From assembly GCA_003415625.1 (NCBI GenBank), contig PYIU01000002.1, positions 2,046,001 through 2,110,000 of the forward strand: a stretch of DNA of 64,000 nucleotides. Reading direction: 5' to 3'. Shown piece after piece: positions 35,342 to 47,006 of this stretch (position 1 is the first letter of the stretch; every line of letters begins with the position of its first letter). The notes beneath the pieces were generated by a model. It was given only the letters and a program-made list of their open reading frames with translations. It ran no database searches and was not told the DNA's origin. The stretch comes from Aquanectria penicillioides (Eukaryota; Ascomycota; Sordariomycetes; Hypocreales; Nectriaceae). A program made the position numbers and the translations under genes.

Positions 35342-35787
35342 TGCGGTGGAAGACGGGGTCGTGAGCTTCCAGGAAAGGGCAATTGATGTCGTGACACGGG
35401 TATGAGGGCCCCAGGACGCAAAGAAGAAGAGGATTGCAGACTGTGGTGATGTTTTGGGACAGCTCCAGCAGAGTTGCACATGGCGCACAAGGCAACTTGG
35501 AGGTGGGGCCGCAACCGGAGACAAAACGATGGCGCAATTGCTCCCGCCGGCTCGTCGGTGCGTGGATTGGAAATCCACCCCGAGTTCCATCTGGATCCGT
35601 GACCAATCTGGAAGTCCGCCTACTAATCACTTTTTGATGTGATGCACAACCGCAATCTTTTCCAGGCCGACGACTGGCTTCGCTGTGAATATATTATTGA
35701 AGTCTGCACTACATCACAGGCCTCTCGAAATACATCGTATCCAACTTCATCATGTCCCCTGTTCCATTTGAGTATAATTTTTTGTTC
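35342..35787. other. Intergenic: cysteine synthase promoter and RING-ZZ-SH3 gene 3' flank
   Basis: 446 bp with no supported gene or recognised site. Confidence 0.7.
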
Positions 35788-38716
35788 CTAGTTCTCCCCT
35801 GGGGCCCGCTGCTCCAGTCTCACGTATGGCGCTGGGAAAAGTCCCCGGGCGCCCATATATGATCCAAAGAACCAATCTCCGTTCACATCCTCAATCTCCT
35901 TGATTTCTGCCCCGCGAGGGAACAATAGTTCGTCGTCTGACCCGACCTTGGGGTACCAAGCCCATCTGGCACTCGCCCTCAACCCAATACCACCGTCTGG
36001 AGGGAAGTGCTGAGCCATCGCCGTCGATCCGTCGCTCGCAGGTGCAGTGTCAGCCACGTCCCTCGTGATGAGACGAGATACTGTATGGTCACCATGCTGC
36101 CACATCCATTTTTGAAGACCCTTTGCCTGGTGTTCTGGGTTTCCCGGAGCTTCGGAGCGTAAGCTGCGACCCCAACAAGGTCTTTGGCGATATATCTCCA
36201 TTGTCCCACTTTGCCGTCAGTGAAAGCGACCACTACCATCCTGTGTCCGTGGAGGCATCTCCTCCAGCCCGAATGCCCATTTTCTGCACTTATTTGACCC
36301 ACTGCAACCAGATTACCATAGCAAGATGAGCAAATGTCATAGTCGCCTGGGGCAGCGTCACGAACAAGAGAACTGGTGCAACTGTAGCAGTGGTATCTTG
36401 CTTGACTTGGAGGGATGGGATCCTGGCAGACATCGCACCTGGTGGTAAAGGTTAGGGGCTTGAACGGCCCAATGCTGGATGCGTTAGGCCCGGTTAGGAG
36501 GGTGGCGGTAGGCGGTCGACCGGGAGATCTTGGGCTCACGGGCCTCCCGTGGGATGATTGTGTCGCTTCGTGTGCAAGTGGGAGCAGAGTATGCGTGCAA
36601 GATCGCCCTTGGTTCACACAGTCGTTGCAAAAGCCCCAATCGCCTTCATTGCACACATCGCAGCGCCAATAACACTCGTTGGTCCACGAGGAGCACTTTG
36701 CGCAAAATGTTCCACTTTCTAGTCGCTTTCGAGGATCTTCCACTGTCAGTGTTTTCCTGCCGTCTGCTCCTCCAGGGGTTGTTCGAGGGGGCAAGTAACG
36801 ACTTGCTGTGAGCATGTGAGGCGGCGCAATGTGTCCGTCTGTTTGCTGACGCTTCTTCTCCCACTTTGTCCATGCCCCGTAGCCAAACCCAAACCAATAA
36901 AGGCATCCCTTGGCCGACCGATAGCAGTCGAGACACAAATTCCACTGGCCATTGGCGCAGATCCCACAGTTGTAATGCACTTCGTATTCGATATGTTGCT
37001 TGCTGCATCGTGAGCAGTTGATAGAGGGTTCTGGAAACAGCTGAGATCGGGTTCTTTGGTGTCCTGTCACGGTTGGACTGCTGTTTGGACTTGTGACCGA
37101 AGAATGAACCAAGGATAGATCTGCGGGTCGATTGGCTCTGGTTCGCCCAGTAGTTGGTTCTGAGTGACTTGCCGAAGACTGCACTTGGTTGGGGCCACCA
37201 GGTGGATGTCCTTGGGGTGCGCGGTTGGCAAACGACAGATTACTGTTGCTAGCGTTCGTGTGTGCCGCTATTTCATTCGTACCCGTGCTGGTTCCGGGCA
37301 AGGCTGACGTGCTTGAACTTCTCGCTTCACTGAAACTAGATCGCGGGGCTGTTGGATCCGATGTCTGAGACCTCAACGTCAGGTCCGTTGAAGATTGGGC
37401 CGCTGGCCTAGTTTCGGAGGAGGAGGTGGGGAGGATTGGAACAGTCGCACTGCGGGTGTCGCTGGCCGTGCGCCTTCTTGTCCTTCGACTAGAGTCCTGA
37501 GCATCCGGACCGGCCGCTGATGCGGAAGGAGGCGGTCGCGTTCGCTCCTCGGTTTGGCTCGTGGCGCTTGCTGATCGGGAATGCGGGCGGGTGCGGCTCC
37601 TTTGCCGTTCGCCTCCTTCTGGGGCCCGCAACCTCACATCTGTTTCCGTGTGCCGTGAAGATGAAGAAGAATAGCCGCTTGCATGATTTCTCCGCGAAGC
37701 CTCGTGTCTTGCTCGGTCCCGTTGCCGTCGACGGTATGCTTCTGTAATACGGCGACTTAGTTCATCGTCGCGGCTCAAGTCGATATTATCCAAGTCCAGG
37801 CCATCGAGAAGGCCCTCTTCCTGAATTTGTCGGGCGAAATCTTCAATCTCTCTTTCAATATCGCGCTCGCTCATGTCCGCTGAACTGATGAGGGACCTGA
37901 TTGACGCCTGATGCTCGATCTGACGCTGCCTCGATTCGCTTTGTCGATTTCGTCGTTCGCTCTCCGAATAACTCTGGTCAGAGCTGTGCCGCGAGCCTTC
38001 GTCTCCACGTTGGCGATGACCGCTTCGCCTCTGGCGGCTATCCAGGCTTCTGTCTCTGGCGGCCCTGGGTCTATCGTCGGATCGGCTGTCCCGCCGCCTT
38101 CGCGTCCTCGGTGGCACGGATGATGAAGACGATGAAGAGACTCCCACTTCTCGAAGGCTCAACTCCCTCACCTCATCCAATAGTTGTCGGTCCTCATCCT
38201 CCGCACGACGGTCCTCTGCCGTTCTCCCCCGGTTGGGAACCTTGGGCAACACCTGATCACCAGGTTTGTATTTTGCGGCCATCTCCTCCTTCTCTGCTGG
38301 CGAGCGGCCCTTTTCCGGATTCGCCGCAACAAACATATCTAACAAGGTCACAACTGTGGCGTTGTGCCTGGTATCTCGGACGGGCGCGCGGCATGACGGG
38401 CAGGTGAAGATCGGGGTCCCGGGAGGCGGTGGGTTGGGAGATCTCTCGGCGGTCGCTGCTTTGAAGGAGAACCATTCTTTGAGGCAGGCGCCGCAGAATG
38501 TATGAAGGCAGTCAAGGAGCGTTAAGGGTTGATACAGGAGCTCCGTGCAAATCTGCGCAGCGTTAGCAAGCCGTCCAAGACCATCAACTGCGGCGACCTC
38601 AGCTCAGGTGGGTGGCTGGATGGATGAAGTCGTCGGGGCGGGGAGCGATAGACAAGAAGACATACCGAGCACGTTAGCTCCTTCTCCAGGTCCAGGCCAG
38701 GCTTTGGTGAATCCAT
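35788..38716 (-). CDS. RING - triple ZZ-like zinc finger - SH3 protein, probable E3 ubiquitin ligase; apparent one-base frameshift
   Basis: Two exons on the minus strand, 38716-38666 and 38552-35788, about 938 residues. A RING finger starts at Cys16 (ELTCSICTELLYQPLTLLDC, then LHTFCGAC and CPSCRAP) and spans the 113-nt intron. Residues about 120-520 are highly charged, Ser/Arg-rich and likely disordered. Three cysteine-rich ZZ-like modules follow at about 525-575 (CSRCSKQHIEYEVHYNCGIC), 630-680 (CAKC..WRCDVC..FCNDC) and 722-790 (CDVCQDPIPPSQARYHCYSC). An SH3-like domain at about 870-930 has ARWAWYPKVGSDDELLFPRG and WFFGSYMGARGLFPAPYV. The architecture suggests a ubiquitin ligase scaffolding Pro-rich partners; substrate and location are unknown. 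Oddity: at a C4 run (36170-36173) the frame breaks between YIAKDLVG and GRSLRSEAPGNPEHQ, and one added base joins the two halves. The exon is one base short of a multiple of three. Confidence 0.85.
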
Positions 38717-39840
38717 TCATGTCAAGTAGAGTCGAGTTTGGCCCATTATTTGGGACGATAGAGTTTGCGACAGCCTTCAGAGCCAAAGCCACGAAGAGGA
38801 TGGGAAAAATACCTAAATGAATGAAGACGACCTTGGGTGCTTGACCAAACCTGAGCTATCGACCTTTCAGTGGGTGGCGGGGGCCGATTCGGGGCGGTCT
38901 AACGCCTGGGCGCTACAAGCCAGCCAGGGTGGGAAGGCAAAAAATAGTGCATTTGGTGATGATGGACCCATGAACACGGCACGAAACACACTACCTACGT
39001 GGTGGGGGGAGGGGACAGGGTGGTCGTTGTATCCCGACCTCAGCGCTGGAAACCTGACTGCAGCAGCAGCAGTGAGCCCAAGCAGCAGAAACAAAGCCAC
39101 AAAGGAATGCTTTATGCCACCCAAGATTGTGCTGCGTCTATTTTGTTTAGCCCGCTTTGGCTTAGAGGCTTACGATAACCGTTCGAGTTCACAGCTAGCC
39201 CGTCTTACCACTGAGGGTACCGGCCGGTGTGTTTACATGCCCGGCGCATACATGTAGGCAGTAGGTAGGCCTACACACTTGGCCACGAGGGGTTGGGCCG
39301 CCGCATAAATACGACGAAGCCTTGCAAACAAAAAAGCAGGGATGACTGCGGGGTGGGACGCAAGACATCTCATCAACTCGTCGCCGATAGACATGGGGTT
39401 GTATTGCATTGTTTTTGGCCGTGTTTGCCTGGGATGACATGCGCGTTATGGTTTTGAGTTGACTGTATTTTCAACGATCGATTACCTAGTCTAGCCAAGG
39501 CTGAGCGTAAGGCGTTGTTGTGTCGTCTTATCTCATAGTTCATGGCCATGACCTTGCAGCAGCCATGATCAGTCCAGTGGCTTTTCAGCCCAGCTGCTTA
39601 CCAAAAGAAACGAAGCCATGCACCTGAACAAGGTCGGAAGGACATGCCGCCTCACTCAAACGGAGGTGGTGTGTAAGTGTCTCTCCTTTGTGTGCCTAAA
39701 TACCAAGCGCCAAGACCTAGTCCAAACAAGGCCATAATCATTGCCTCCGGCTCCTGTCAGCGGCGGCTGCAACGGATACGCCCGCCATAAGCACCAGCCG
39801 CGATGGCAATAGAACCCGTCAGAATAGGGCTTTTCACTCC
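38717..39840. other. Intergenic: RING-ZZ-SH3 promoter and enoyl-CoA hydratase 3' flank
   Basis: No gene is supported; open frames of up to 146 codons here have no recognisable content. Confidence 0.65.
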
Positions 39841-40767
39841 CTATGAGTGAGACCATTCCGCCTTCTTCTTCTCTGCAAACGCCTTCATGCCAATCTTCTG
39901 GTCCTGGCTACCAAACAGGCTGTGGAACACCCGTCGCTCATACTCGACTCCATCGCGCAGAGGCAGGTCTTGGCTCTTGTTTACCACTTCCTTGGCAGCC
40001 ATGACAGCAACCCGCGAGTGCCCAGCAATAGTCTCGGCAAGCTTCAGCGTCTCCTCCATCAGAGCCTCATAAGTAGGGAACGTCCTTGCTGCAACACCCC
40101 ACTTCTCAGCTTCGACGCCCGAGAATGACTTGCCCGTCAGGATGAGCTCCATCGCCTTGGACTTGCCGACGGCGCGGGTCAGTCGCTGACTGCCACCGGC
40201 ACCAGGGACGGTCCCCAGCTTGATTTCGGGTTGACCAAAGTTGGCGTTCTCGGTACAGTAGATCAGGTCGCACATCATGGCCAACTCACAGCCACCGCCC
40301 AGGGCATGGCCAGAAACAGCTGCGATAATAGGCTTCTTGACCTGTGTGGTTAAGTCGGACCAAGACTCAATAAAGGAGTTGGTATAAGCGTCAGCAAAGG
40401 TGAGCGGGGCCATCTCCTTGATATCAGCACCGGCAGCAAATGCCTTCTGAGATCCTGTCAGGATAATGACCGACGTATCGTTGGAGCCATTGAAGTCGGC
40501 CAGAGCTTCATTAAGCTCCTTGATAAGGGGGGTGCAAAGGGCATTGAGAGCCTTGGGACGGTTGAGTGTTACTGCATAGAAGGTTAGTTTTAAAATAGCC
40601 TTATCGACTAGGTCATACGACGCACCTTGACCGACGCCAGGTTTGGGCTGAGAGACCTGAATGAACTCATAGGTCTTGGAGCTGTAGGCGCGAGCCAGCC
40701 GAGGGAGAGTGGAGGGTTGGAAGGGTACCCGAATAGCTGCGGGCCTGAAGCATCGGAGGGCGTTCAT
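39841..40767 (-). CDS. Mitochondrial enoyl-CoA hydratase (crotonase family)
   Basis: Two exons on the minus strand, 40767-40626 and 40571-39841, giving 290 residues. The 54-nt intron is a multiple of three and has no stop, so an unspliced reading of 308 residues exists; removing it restores the family block VTLNRPKALNAL, which settles the choice. A basic, acid-free N-terminus (MNALRCFRPAAIRVPF) marks mitochondrial import. Crotonase motifs are AFAAGADIKEM (oxyanion-hole region, about 91-101) and GHALGGGCELAMMCDLI with catalytic Glu143, then FGQPEIKLGTVPGAGG with catalytic Glu163. The enzyme hydrates 2-trans-enoyl-CoA in short-chain beta-oxidation and branched amino acid breakdown in the mitochondrial matrix. 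Length and motifs match ECHS1-type proteins. Confidence 0.94.
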   Translation of the reverse strand: MNALRCFRPAAIRVPFQPSTLPRLARAYSSKTYEFIQVSQPKPGVGQGASYDLVDKAILKLTFYAVTLNRPKALNALCTPLIKELNEALADFNGSNDTSVIILTGSQKAFAAGADIKEMAPLTFADAYTNSFIESWSDLTTQVKKPIIAAVSGHALGGGCELAMMCDLIYCTENANFGQPEIKLGTVPGAGGSQRLTRAVGKSKAMELILTGKSFSGVEAEKWGVAARTFPTYEALMEETLKLAETIAGHSRVAVMAAKEVVNKSQDLPLRDGVEYERRVFHSLFGSQDQKIGMKAFAEKKKAEWSHS

Positions 40768-41836
40768 CTTGACAGCGGAGGGAGCAAGCGGGTCGTAAGC
40801 AGGGATGTGACGGTACTTGGGACTGGCAATGGTAGGGAAGGCAAATTTCCGAGAAAAGCAAAGGGAGTATTAATTGGTATTTTCAGTGTTCGAGCCTGAC
40901 CCTACTACCTCAATTGTTGAAGTATAAATCGGATACCGATAGGTGGAGGAAGCTCAAGGTTGATAAGACGGGGGAGCTTGGGGCACCGTGACGCAACTCG
41001 GACCTGCCCTGGAAAGCGTCGGCAATTGAGCCGAGGGTAATCACACCCGCCGCCGTGATAGGTAGAGCCGACCCGGGTTCAGCGTCACGTGAAGTCAATC
41101 GGGTAGCCGAAGCAGCTCAAGGATCTCTTTGGGTCGCGGCTCAACATGATCTGGCCCGTGTACTTGAAAAGGCAATGGTCAGCTAAACGGGAATGTTTCT
41201 GCTGTAATGAGGTTGTGTACCATGGCATCATGCAATGTCCTTGTTCGAAATTTCCAGTACACTTATTAAATGATATTTTTACACTGTGCTCCACTCTTGG
41301 ATATTGGAGTCTATGAACATGTCCAACAGCCATTACTATTGCATCGCGACGTGGACTGGGAAAGCCATCAGATCGTATTATGGTGAATGTTCCAAGCCTC
41401 GAAACACGGACCGAACCAATGAACATCCCGACGGGCCAAAGCACTCGCGGAGCCGAAGAAGCGATCAAGCAATTCGGACATTAGTGAACTATTAGTCCGT
41501 ACGGACTAGAGCCCGGGGCTTAATCTGGGACGCGACGCGTTGGCTGCGCCTCAGATGGCGATTAGTGGGGTCAGTGCCTAGAATCGATACTCAATCAGAG
41601 GTGGCGGGAGGTAATCTGCCGGCAATTTACCGGCGCAGCAAACGTGGCTTCGTTAAACCCGAGTTCCAGCATTTCAAGAATTGCGACTGCAACTCGGCTC
41701 CCTCCACCAATTCATCCATCAACTCCGTGGTCCTCGCCGTGCTCCCTGTCCGACCTGCTTCTCCGTTGGAAGTTTCCCTAGCTTCAACAGCCTTCTGTTT
41801 CTCCGAGCGTCGCGCACCGCGCAAACCTTATCCAAG
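40768..41836. promoter_or_regulatory. Divergent region between enoyl-CoA hydratase and RER1 genes
   Basis: 1.07 kb between two opposed start codons; it must hold both promoters. No gene or specific site is identified. Confidence 0.6.
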
Positions 41837-42588
41837 ATGAATGCGCCCGAACCCGAGCAGACCCCTTTTGAGGCCGTCAGCGTCCACACTTCCAAGATCC
41901 AGCGAGTATGCGTCTCCGTCCCACCGACCGACCAGGGACAATCAATCTGACAGCGTGTGTAGCAATACCAAGCCCTCTTGGACCAGTCGACGCCCTTTGT
42001 CCTGTACAGATGGGTCGGCACCGGCGTTTGCCTGTTCCTCTTCTTCGTGCGCATCTTGATTGCGCAAGGATGGTACATCGGTACGCATCTACCTCGACGC
42101 ACCCTGCAACGTCGAATCCCAAGCTGACCCGGATACAGTGGCCTATGCCCTGGGTATTTACCTCCTGAACTTGTTCCTGGCTTTCCTGCAGCCCAAGTTC
42201 GACCCCTCAAACGAAGCGATCGATAACGAGATGGAGGATGGCTCCGTCGGCACCCTGCCTACCAAGCAGGATGAGGAGTTCCGTCCCTTTATCCGCCGCC
42301 TCCCCGAGTTCAAGTTCTGGTACTGGGCTACCCGAGCCATCGTCATTTCCTTCTTCTGCAGTTGGTTTGAAATTTTCAACGTCCCCGTCTTCTGGCCCGT
42401 TCTGGTCATGTACTGGATCATTCTCTTCGTCCTTACTAGTAAGTTGTGCACCCTCCCCCTGATTCAGATTCCTGCGGAAACAAGGTCACTGACCGTGACC
42501 AGTGCGCAAGCAAATCCAGCACATGATCAAGTACCGCTATGTCCCCTTCAGCATCGGCAAGAAGAACTACGCCAAGAACAGCTCGTAA
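41837..42588 (+). CDS. RER1: Rer1, Golgi-to-ER retrieval receptor of membrane proteins
   Basis: Four exons: 41837-41905, 41963-42080, 42139-42438 and 42503-42588, giving 190 residues, the normal Rer1 size. The protein cycles between ER and cis-Golgi and retrieves escaped ER membrane proteins and unassembled subunits by binding polar residues in their membrane segments. Visible features are QYQALLDQSTPFVLYRW just before the first membrane pair, LRPFIRRLPEF-like RPFIRRLPEFKFWYWATRA (the most conserved block), the membrane segments FFCSWFEIFNVPVFWPVL and YWIILFVLT, then MRKQIQHMIKYRYVPF and a Lys-rich tail. The W-shaped four-helix topology is expected. The introns (57, 58 and 64 nt) have standard borders and all joins are in phase. 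Confidence 0.95.
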
Positions 42589-43262
42589 AATGACGTGGCG
42601 AAACTGAAACCCAAGACTTTCTCTTCGGCACACCTGCCGCAGACGTGGCTTCTACGTGCCCTGTATAAACATCTTGGCCGACTATCGATCGGCGCAATAA
42701 TGCGATGGGTGTCCGAAGGCGTGTATTGCAATCAAGGACGGCGTAGGATCTGGGATTGATTGGACGGGGGGCAACGCTATCTCCTCCAACATTAGTATAG
42801 ACTGAATGGGCTCGGGACTGTATCAGCGTGAGAGCATAGACTCGAGTCTTGAGATGAACCATTTAATGAAAAATACGAAATATGAAATGAAAAATTTCAC
42901 CAGCAAACAGTTGCCATTGAGATATTTTTTATTAGCACCAGCTCAAGAAATCAATCAATCAATCAATCAATCAAAATCATTTCTTGGTTGCCCTTTTGCA
43001 CTGGTTGCACTGGGGAGTTGTTGGCTTGGTGGTCTGGTGGAGAGAGCGAGGCCCGCTAACCACGAAGCTCCCTCTCACTCTCAGCCTTGCGCTGCAAACT
43101 ATTATTTCCTGCCTCACCCGCAGCCGCGACCGCGCTTCGACCACCCTCACTCAGCCAAACTCTCGCTTTGCTTCAACCAACCCCCAAAACCAGAGCATCT
43201 CGACCACCGCCTCTGATCTTCCAATCGCTCGAGGCGCACGTCGTCGCCCTTCCTTATCTGCG
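42589..43262. other. Intergenic between RER1 and PAF1, with (AATC)6 microsatellite
   Basis: 674 bp with no gene. A perfect (AATC)6 tract lies at 42949-42972. The part before the PAF1 ATG is C-rich and probably its leader. Confidence 0.7.
42949..42972. repeat. (AATC)6 microsatellite
   Basis: Six perfect tandem AATC units upstream of the PAF1 gene. Confidence 0.92.
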
Positions 43263-44731
43263 ATGTCGTCCTCAGCGCCTCGCTCCGGCGAGCGCATGAT
43301 CCACCAGGATTTCATCGCCCGCATCCGCTTCAGCAATGCGCTCCCGCCGCCGCCGCACCCGCCCAAGTTGCTCGATATTCCCAACACCGGCCTGGCTAGT
43401 GGCCAGTATACCACTCCCGGCTTCGCCTCGCGCCTCGCCAGGGAGCAGCCCCTGAACATGGAGGCTGATGCCGAGTTGGGAATGCCCCTTGACCTGGTGG
43501 GAATGCCAGGCGTCTTCGACGGCGACGAACGATGTGTGTTGCATCAGCGTTCCTCGACAGCTTCATCAGTTCTGCTAACAACCTAATAGCCATACAAGCT
43601 CCTGCTCATCCTCCCGCTCTTCACCCGCACGATCGCCCGCTCCTGAGGCCTATTGCTGCTCTCGGAAAGCCCAAAGTTGCTGAAGCTAACGTCTCCTTCC
43701 TTCGTCGAACCGAGTACATCTCCTCCCTCATCTCTAAACGCCACGATGGCCCTGCATCTCGTGCCCTTCTCCCGAAGGCGAACAAAGGGCGCCGCGTCGT
43801 GGAACCTTCTGCCGATTCTCCCCATGCTATCAAACGCAAGATCGACAAGAGCTTTGACATTGCTGAGCAAGACCTCAAGGAGCCCAAGCGCGTCAAGCAT
43901 CCTTCAAAGAGACACCTCAAGCTTGTCGATGCGTCGCCTCTTATTCCTGATCTGGACGCGTTCCCCGACTCGGGTGCCTACGTCACCATCAAGTTCCTTA
44001 CAAACCCTGTGCCCAGCTCCAGCGAATACGACAAGCGCCTCTTCAGTGGCCTGTTCAAGCCCATAGATCGGACGCAGGCCGAGGAGGAGGCCTACGATGC
44101 AGCCCTGGAGGCTCACGAGCAGGATCCTTTCAACAATCCCAAGCCGCAGAACTTGATGAACTACGACTTCTACCTCAGCTCATCTGGCAGTGCTGGCGAG
44201 CGTTTCCGTCGCAAGTTCGATGTCGAGAACCCTGACCATGACGATGAGGACCTGTACACAAACCAGAGCGAATCCGGCGGCTGCTTTCAGTTCAACCGTC
44301 TCCGAGCTTACGAGACTGCTCAGGAGACCGAGCTCGACCACCCGACCAAATACGACGAGGAAATTATCCTGGCTTACAACGAAGATACTTTCTACCCCAA
44401 CCAGAAGGGCGTGTACTATTATCCTGTAATGCAAAAATCCACCATCCGACCTCAGCGAACCAAGAACATTGCCCGCACCATCGGAATCGCCGACGAGGAG
44501 GAGCAGATTGTCGACCAGCTTGATGTCACAGTCAACGATCCCACCGAGGAGATGCGAGATGCTATGAAACGGTATCGAGACCACCCTCTTGGCTGGGAGC
44601 AGGAGGAGGAGGTGGATGAGGACCATCACGATCACGGTGACGATGCAGAGCACCACGGAAGCAGCCCCGCCGCCCGCCGCTCGAGGTCGCCCTCCGAGGA
44701 CCGAGATGCAGAGGGAGAGGACGAGGAGTAG
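43263..44731 (+). CDS. PAF1: RNA polymerase II-associated protein Paf1
   Basis: Two exons, 43263-43533 and 43590-44731, give 470 residues. Paf1 is the core subunit of the nuclear PAF complex, which travels with elongating RNA polymerase II and promotes histone H2B ubiquitylation and 3' end formation. Diagnostic segments are the N-terminal DFIARIRFSNALPPPPHPPK with LLDIPNTGLASGQY, SFLRRTEYISS after the 56-nt intron, and a KHPSKRHLKLVDASPLIPDL block. The C-terminal 80 residues are strongly acidic with His and Arg/Ser patches, as in other fungal Paf1 proteins. The start ATG has an unremarkable context, but the next residues match the family start. It is convergent with the GT90 gene, 403 bp apart. 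Confidence 0.94.
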
Positions 44732-45134
44732 GAATTTATAGCAGGCATTGGGTAGACGAAGGGGGATATTGTACGTTTGTATTTGTGACTGGGACGGGCC
44801 CGACATCAGCGCGACAACGAAAAAGAGAGATGGCAGCATCCATTTGGCGAATTCTGGGCTTGTGGCGTAGGTTTAATTTTATCATAGATCAAGGCTTGCT
44901 GAAAAAATGAAGAAACATCATGACTTGTGACTGCTATTCGTTCTCGACGTGGTGCAAATATCTTTTGTGGACCCTTACCCGACCTTGCCCATGATAATGC
45001 TGGGTATAAATTACAAACCGCTTCAACGCCTGACATACTCCGTGCTCGATCAATGCATGTGATACCCGTATGTACTCCCAATCATAATCCATAAATACCA
45101 ATACAGTACTCCAGCACACAAGAGTGTGCTTGCT
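44732..45134. other. Convergent 3' region between PAF1 and GT90 genes
   Basis: 403 bp holding the two 3' UTRs; nothing else is seen. Confidence 0.7.
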
Positions 45135-47006
45135 TCAGGGGGTGAACCCAATATTCTCCCTATTGTCGTCGATAACTCGAGCGTATCTGGCGTCTAGTTA
45201 GCTCATCGCTCCTTTGCAGCCGATGGAATCCTAGTGCACTTACTCGAGTAATAGTCGGAAGAACCACGCCTCCATATCGACTTGACGGACAGTCTTCTCT
45301 GCCCATTCTTTACTGGCAGCAGCGATACGTTTTGCCTCGTTGGCATTCTCCTCGTCATTGAAGAAGCGCACCGTTTCAAGCCAGTCATCGCCCTGCACGC
45401 TGAAGGGGATATAGTGTGCCCACGGCCGCAACCACTCGGCGTGCCACTCTCGGAAGACGGCGAGCTTGAAAACGAGGCTACTGCTGCGCAAGAAAGCGTA
45501 GAAACGGCCGGAGAAGGCGTTTCCGTCCATGTCCAGAAGGTATTTGTAATTCCATGCGTCCTGTTGCTCGGCATACTCGGCCACCTTGAAGAAGGACATC
45601 TGAGCGTCACAGTCACCCGGGTCACACTGGCCGACGTGCGAAAAGTGCACGTCGACGAGATCACGGTAGTCGCCTCGTGGGACTTCCTTGGAATGCCAAT
45701 CCGGCTGTTCAAGGGTTCCTTGGTTAACCATGATCTTGGTCTGTTCCGGTGCATTCATTTTCTGGACAAGGCGTTGACGATGCTGTCGTCGCCATCGACC
45801 GTTGCGGCTGTAGCCTCCCGTGGTAGAACCGCGCCAGTACAGACTGCTCTCTTTCTGGTCCCATTCGACGTCCTTAGTTTTGTCAAAGGGGACCATGTTA
45901 CTCCAGTACCAAGGAGATGGGTAGATCAGGTCGCTGTACGACGAGATCTTGGACTGGGAGAAGATGGGGAAGAGGTCATGGACGACCTTGTAGGTGTTGG
46001 GCCCGTCGAAGAAGCCAAACGTCGAGCTGAGGGAGGGAGTGAGGCAAATGTCTGACATGGCAGTGGTGTTGTAAATGAACCCAAGATCACTCATGCCGTA
46101 TTTGCTCCGCTCATCCGTTCGGTCGTCCTCTTCAAGGCTTCGAGCAGGCGTATTTGGCGGGCATGACACTCGCGAGTCGCTCCAAGTGGATTGGTGTGAA
46201 TACGTGTTAAATCGCGTAAGCGTCGTCTCATCAAAAGACTGTCCGTCATTCAAATCTTCATGTGTCGTGCTGAACTCATTCTTCGGCCATCTGACGGCAT
46301 ATGCTGCAGGCATGTTCTTCTCCTTGGCCATCTTCCTCAAGCTTGAAACGTCCTCGTGCGACAGAACGACTCGTGGTTCATCGTGGATATTGAAAGCAAG
46401 ATCCATGTCAGGAAGGTACTTGAGAAATCTCGTCATCATTTCCTTTGTCGCATTCAGTTGCCACTCTGGTGTCCCTTGTGCGTTTGTGATCTCATGGTTT
46501 CGAATGGCAATCCCAATCAGTCCGTTGTCAAATCCCAAGGCCTCCTTTGCCCGACCTCGAATTGTTTTTGGTTTCAGCCCCCAGAATGGTGTGATCAAAT
46601 CATGAACTGTATCAAATTCGTCTACTAGCTGAACACCATTGGACTTTGCAAACGCAAACCACTTGTCGAAGTGCGGAGGAGGAGGCATCCGATATCGCTT
46701 GCGATACTCGGCCACGGCTTCTTTAAGTGTCTGTGATTGACGGCCCTTCATCTCTTGGAACTCCCGCTCGGCATCGCTTATCAAATATGTGATCGGGTGT
46801 GATGTCGTTCCGGGAGCGGGTTTGGGCATTGGCCCGCCGATGGAGGCGGTTTCATTTCCTGGGCTTGACAATGGAGTAGGAATTCGAATAGGAGCATAGT
46901 CGGACGGAGGAGAGGTTTGTAGAAGAGTATAGGCACATAGTAGAAATGAAAAGCCAGCCACGGCCGAGAAGAGTTGGCGTCGTCGCGCGGGTATGATGGG
47001 TGTCAT
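45135..47006 (-). CDS. GT90 family (CAP10-like) glycosyltransferase, type II membrane protein
   Basis: Two exons on the minus strand, 47006-45244 and 45186-45135, giving 604 residues. A short basic cytoplasmic end (MTPIIPARRRQ) and one hydrophobic segment (about 12-30, FSAVAGFSFLLCAYTLL) indicate a type II Golgi protein. The catalytic region of family GT90 (cryptococcal CAP10/Cxt1 relatives, O-glucosyl/xylosyl transferases) is seen as SDLIYPSPWYWS, SSLYWRGSTTGG, VHFSHVGQCDPGDCD, then KYLLDMDGNAFSGRF and WAHYIPF. In the family these bind a sugar nucleotide. The 17-residue second exon (YARVIDDNRENIGFTP) completes the conserved C-terminus. The sugar transferred is unknown; cell-wall or glycolipid decoration is the likely role. 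The frame is intact. Confidence 0.92.

Noticed and set aside
34272..35405. 377-codon open frame antisense to cysteine synthase
   Set aside because: It is the mirror of a highly codon-biased, GC-rich gene. Its product is low-complexity (Ala/Gly/Val/Leu-rich) with no motif.
39841..40767. Unspliced 308-residue version of enoyl-CoA hydratase
   Set aside because: The extra 18 residues interrupt the conserved first strand block; the 54-nt segment has GT..AG borders and a branch-like sequence, so it is an intron.
45282..46055. 257-codon open frame antisense to the GT90 gene
   Set aside because: Shadow frame; the minus-strand protein is complete and conserved.
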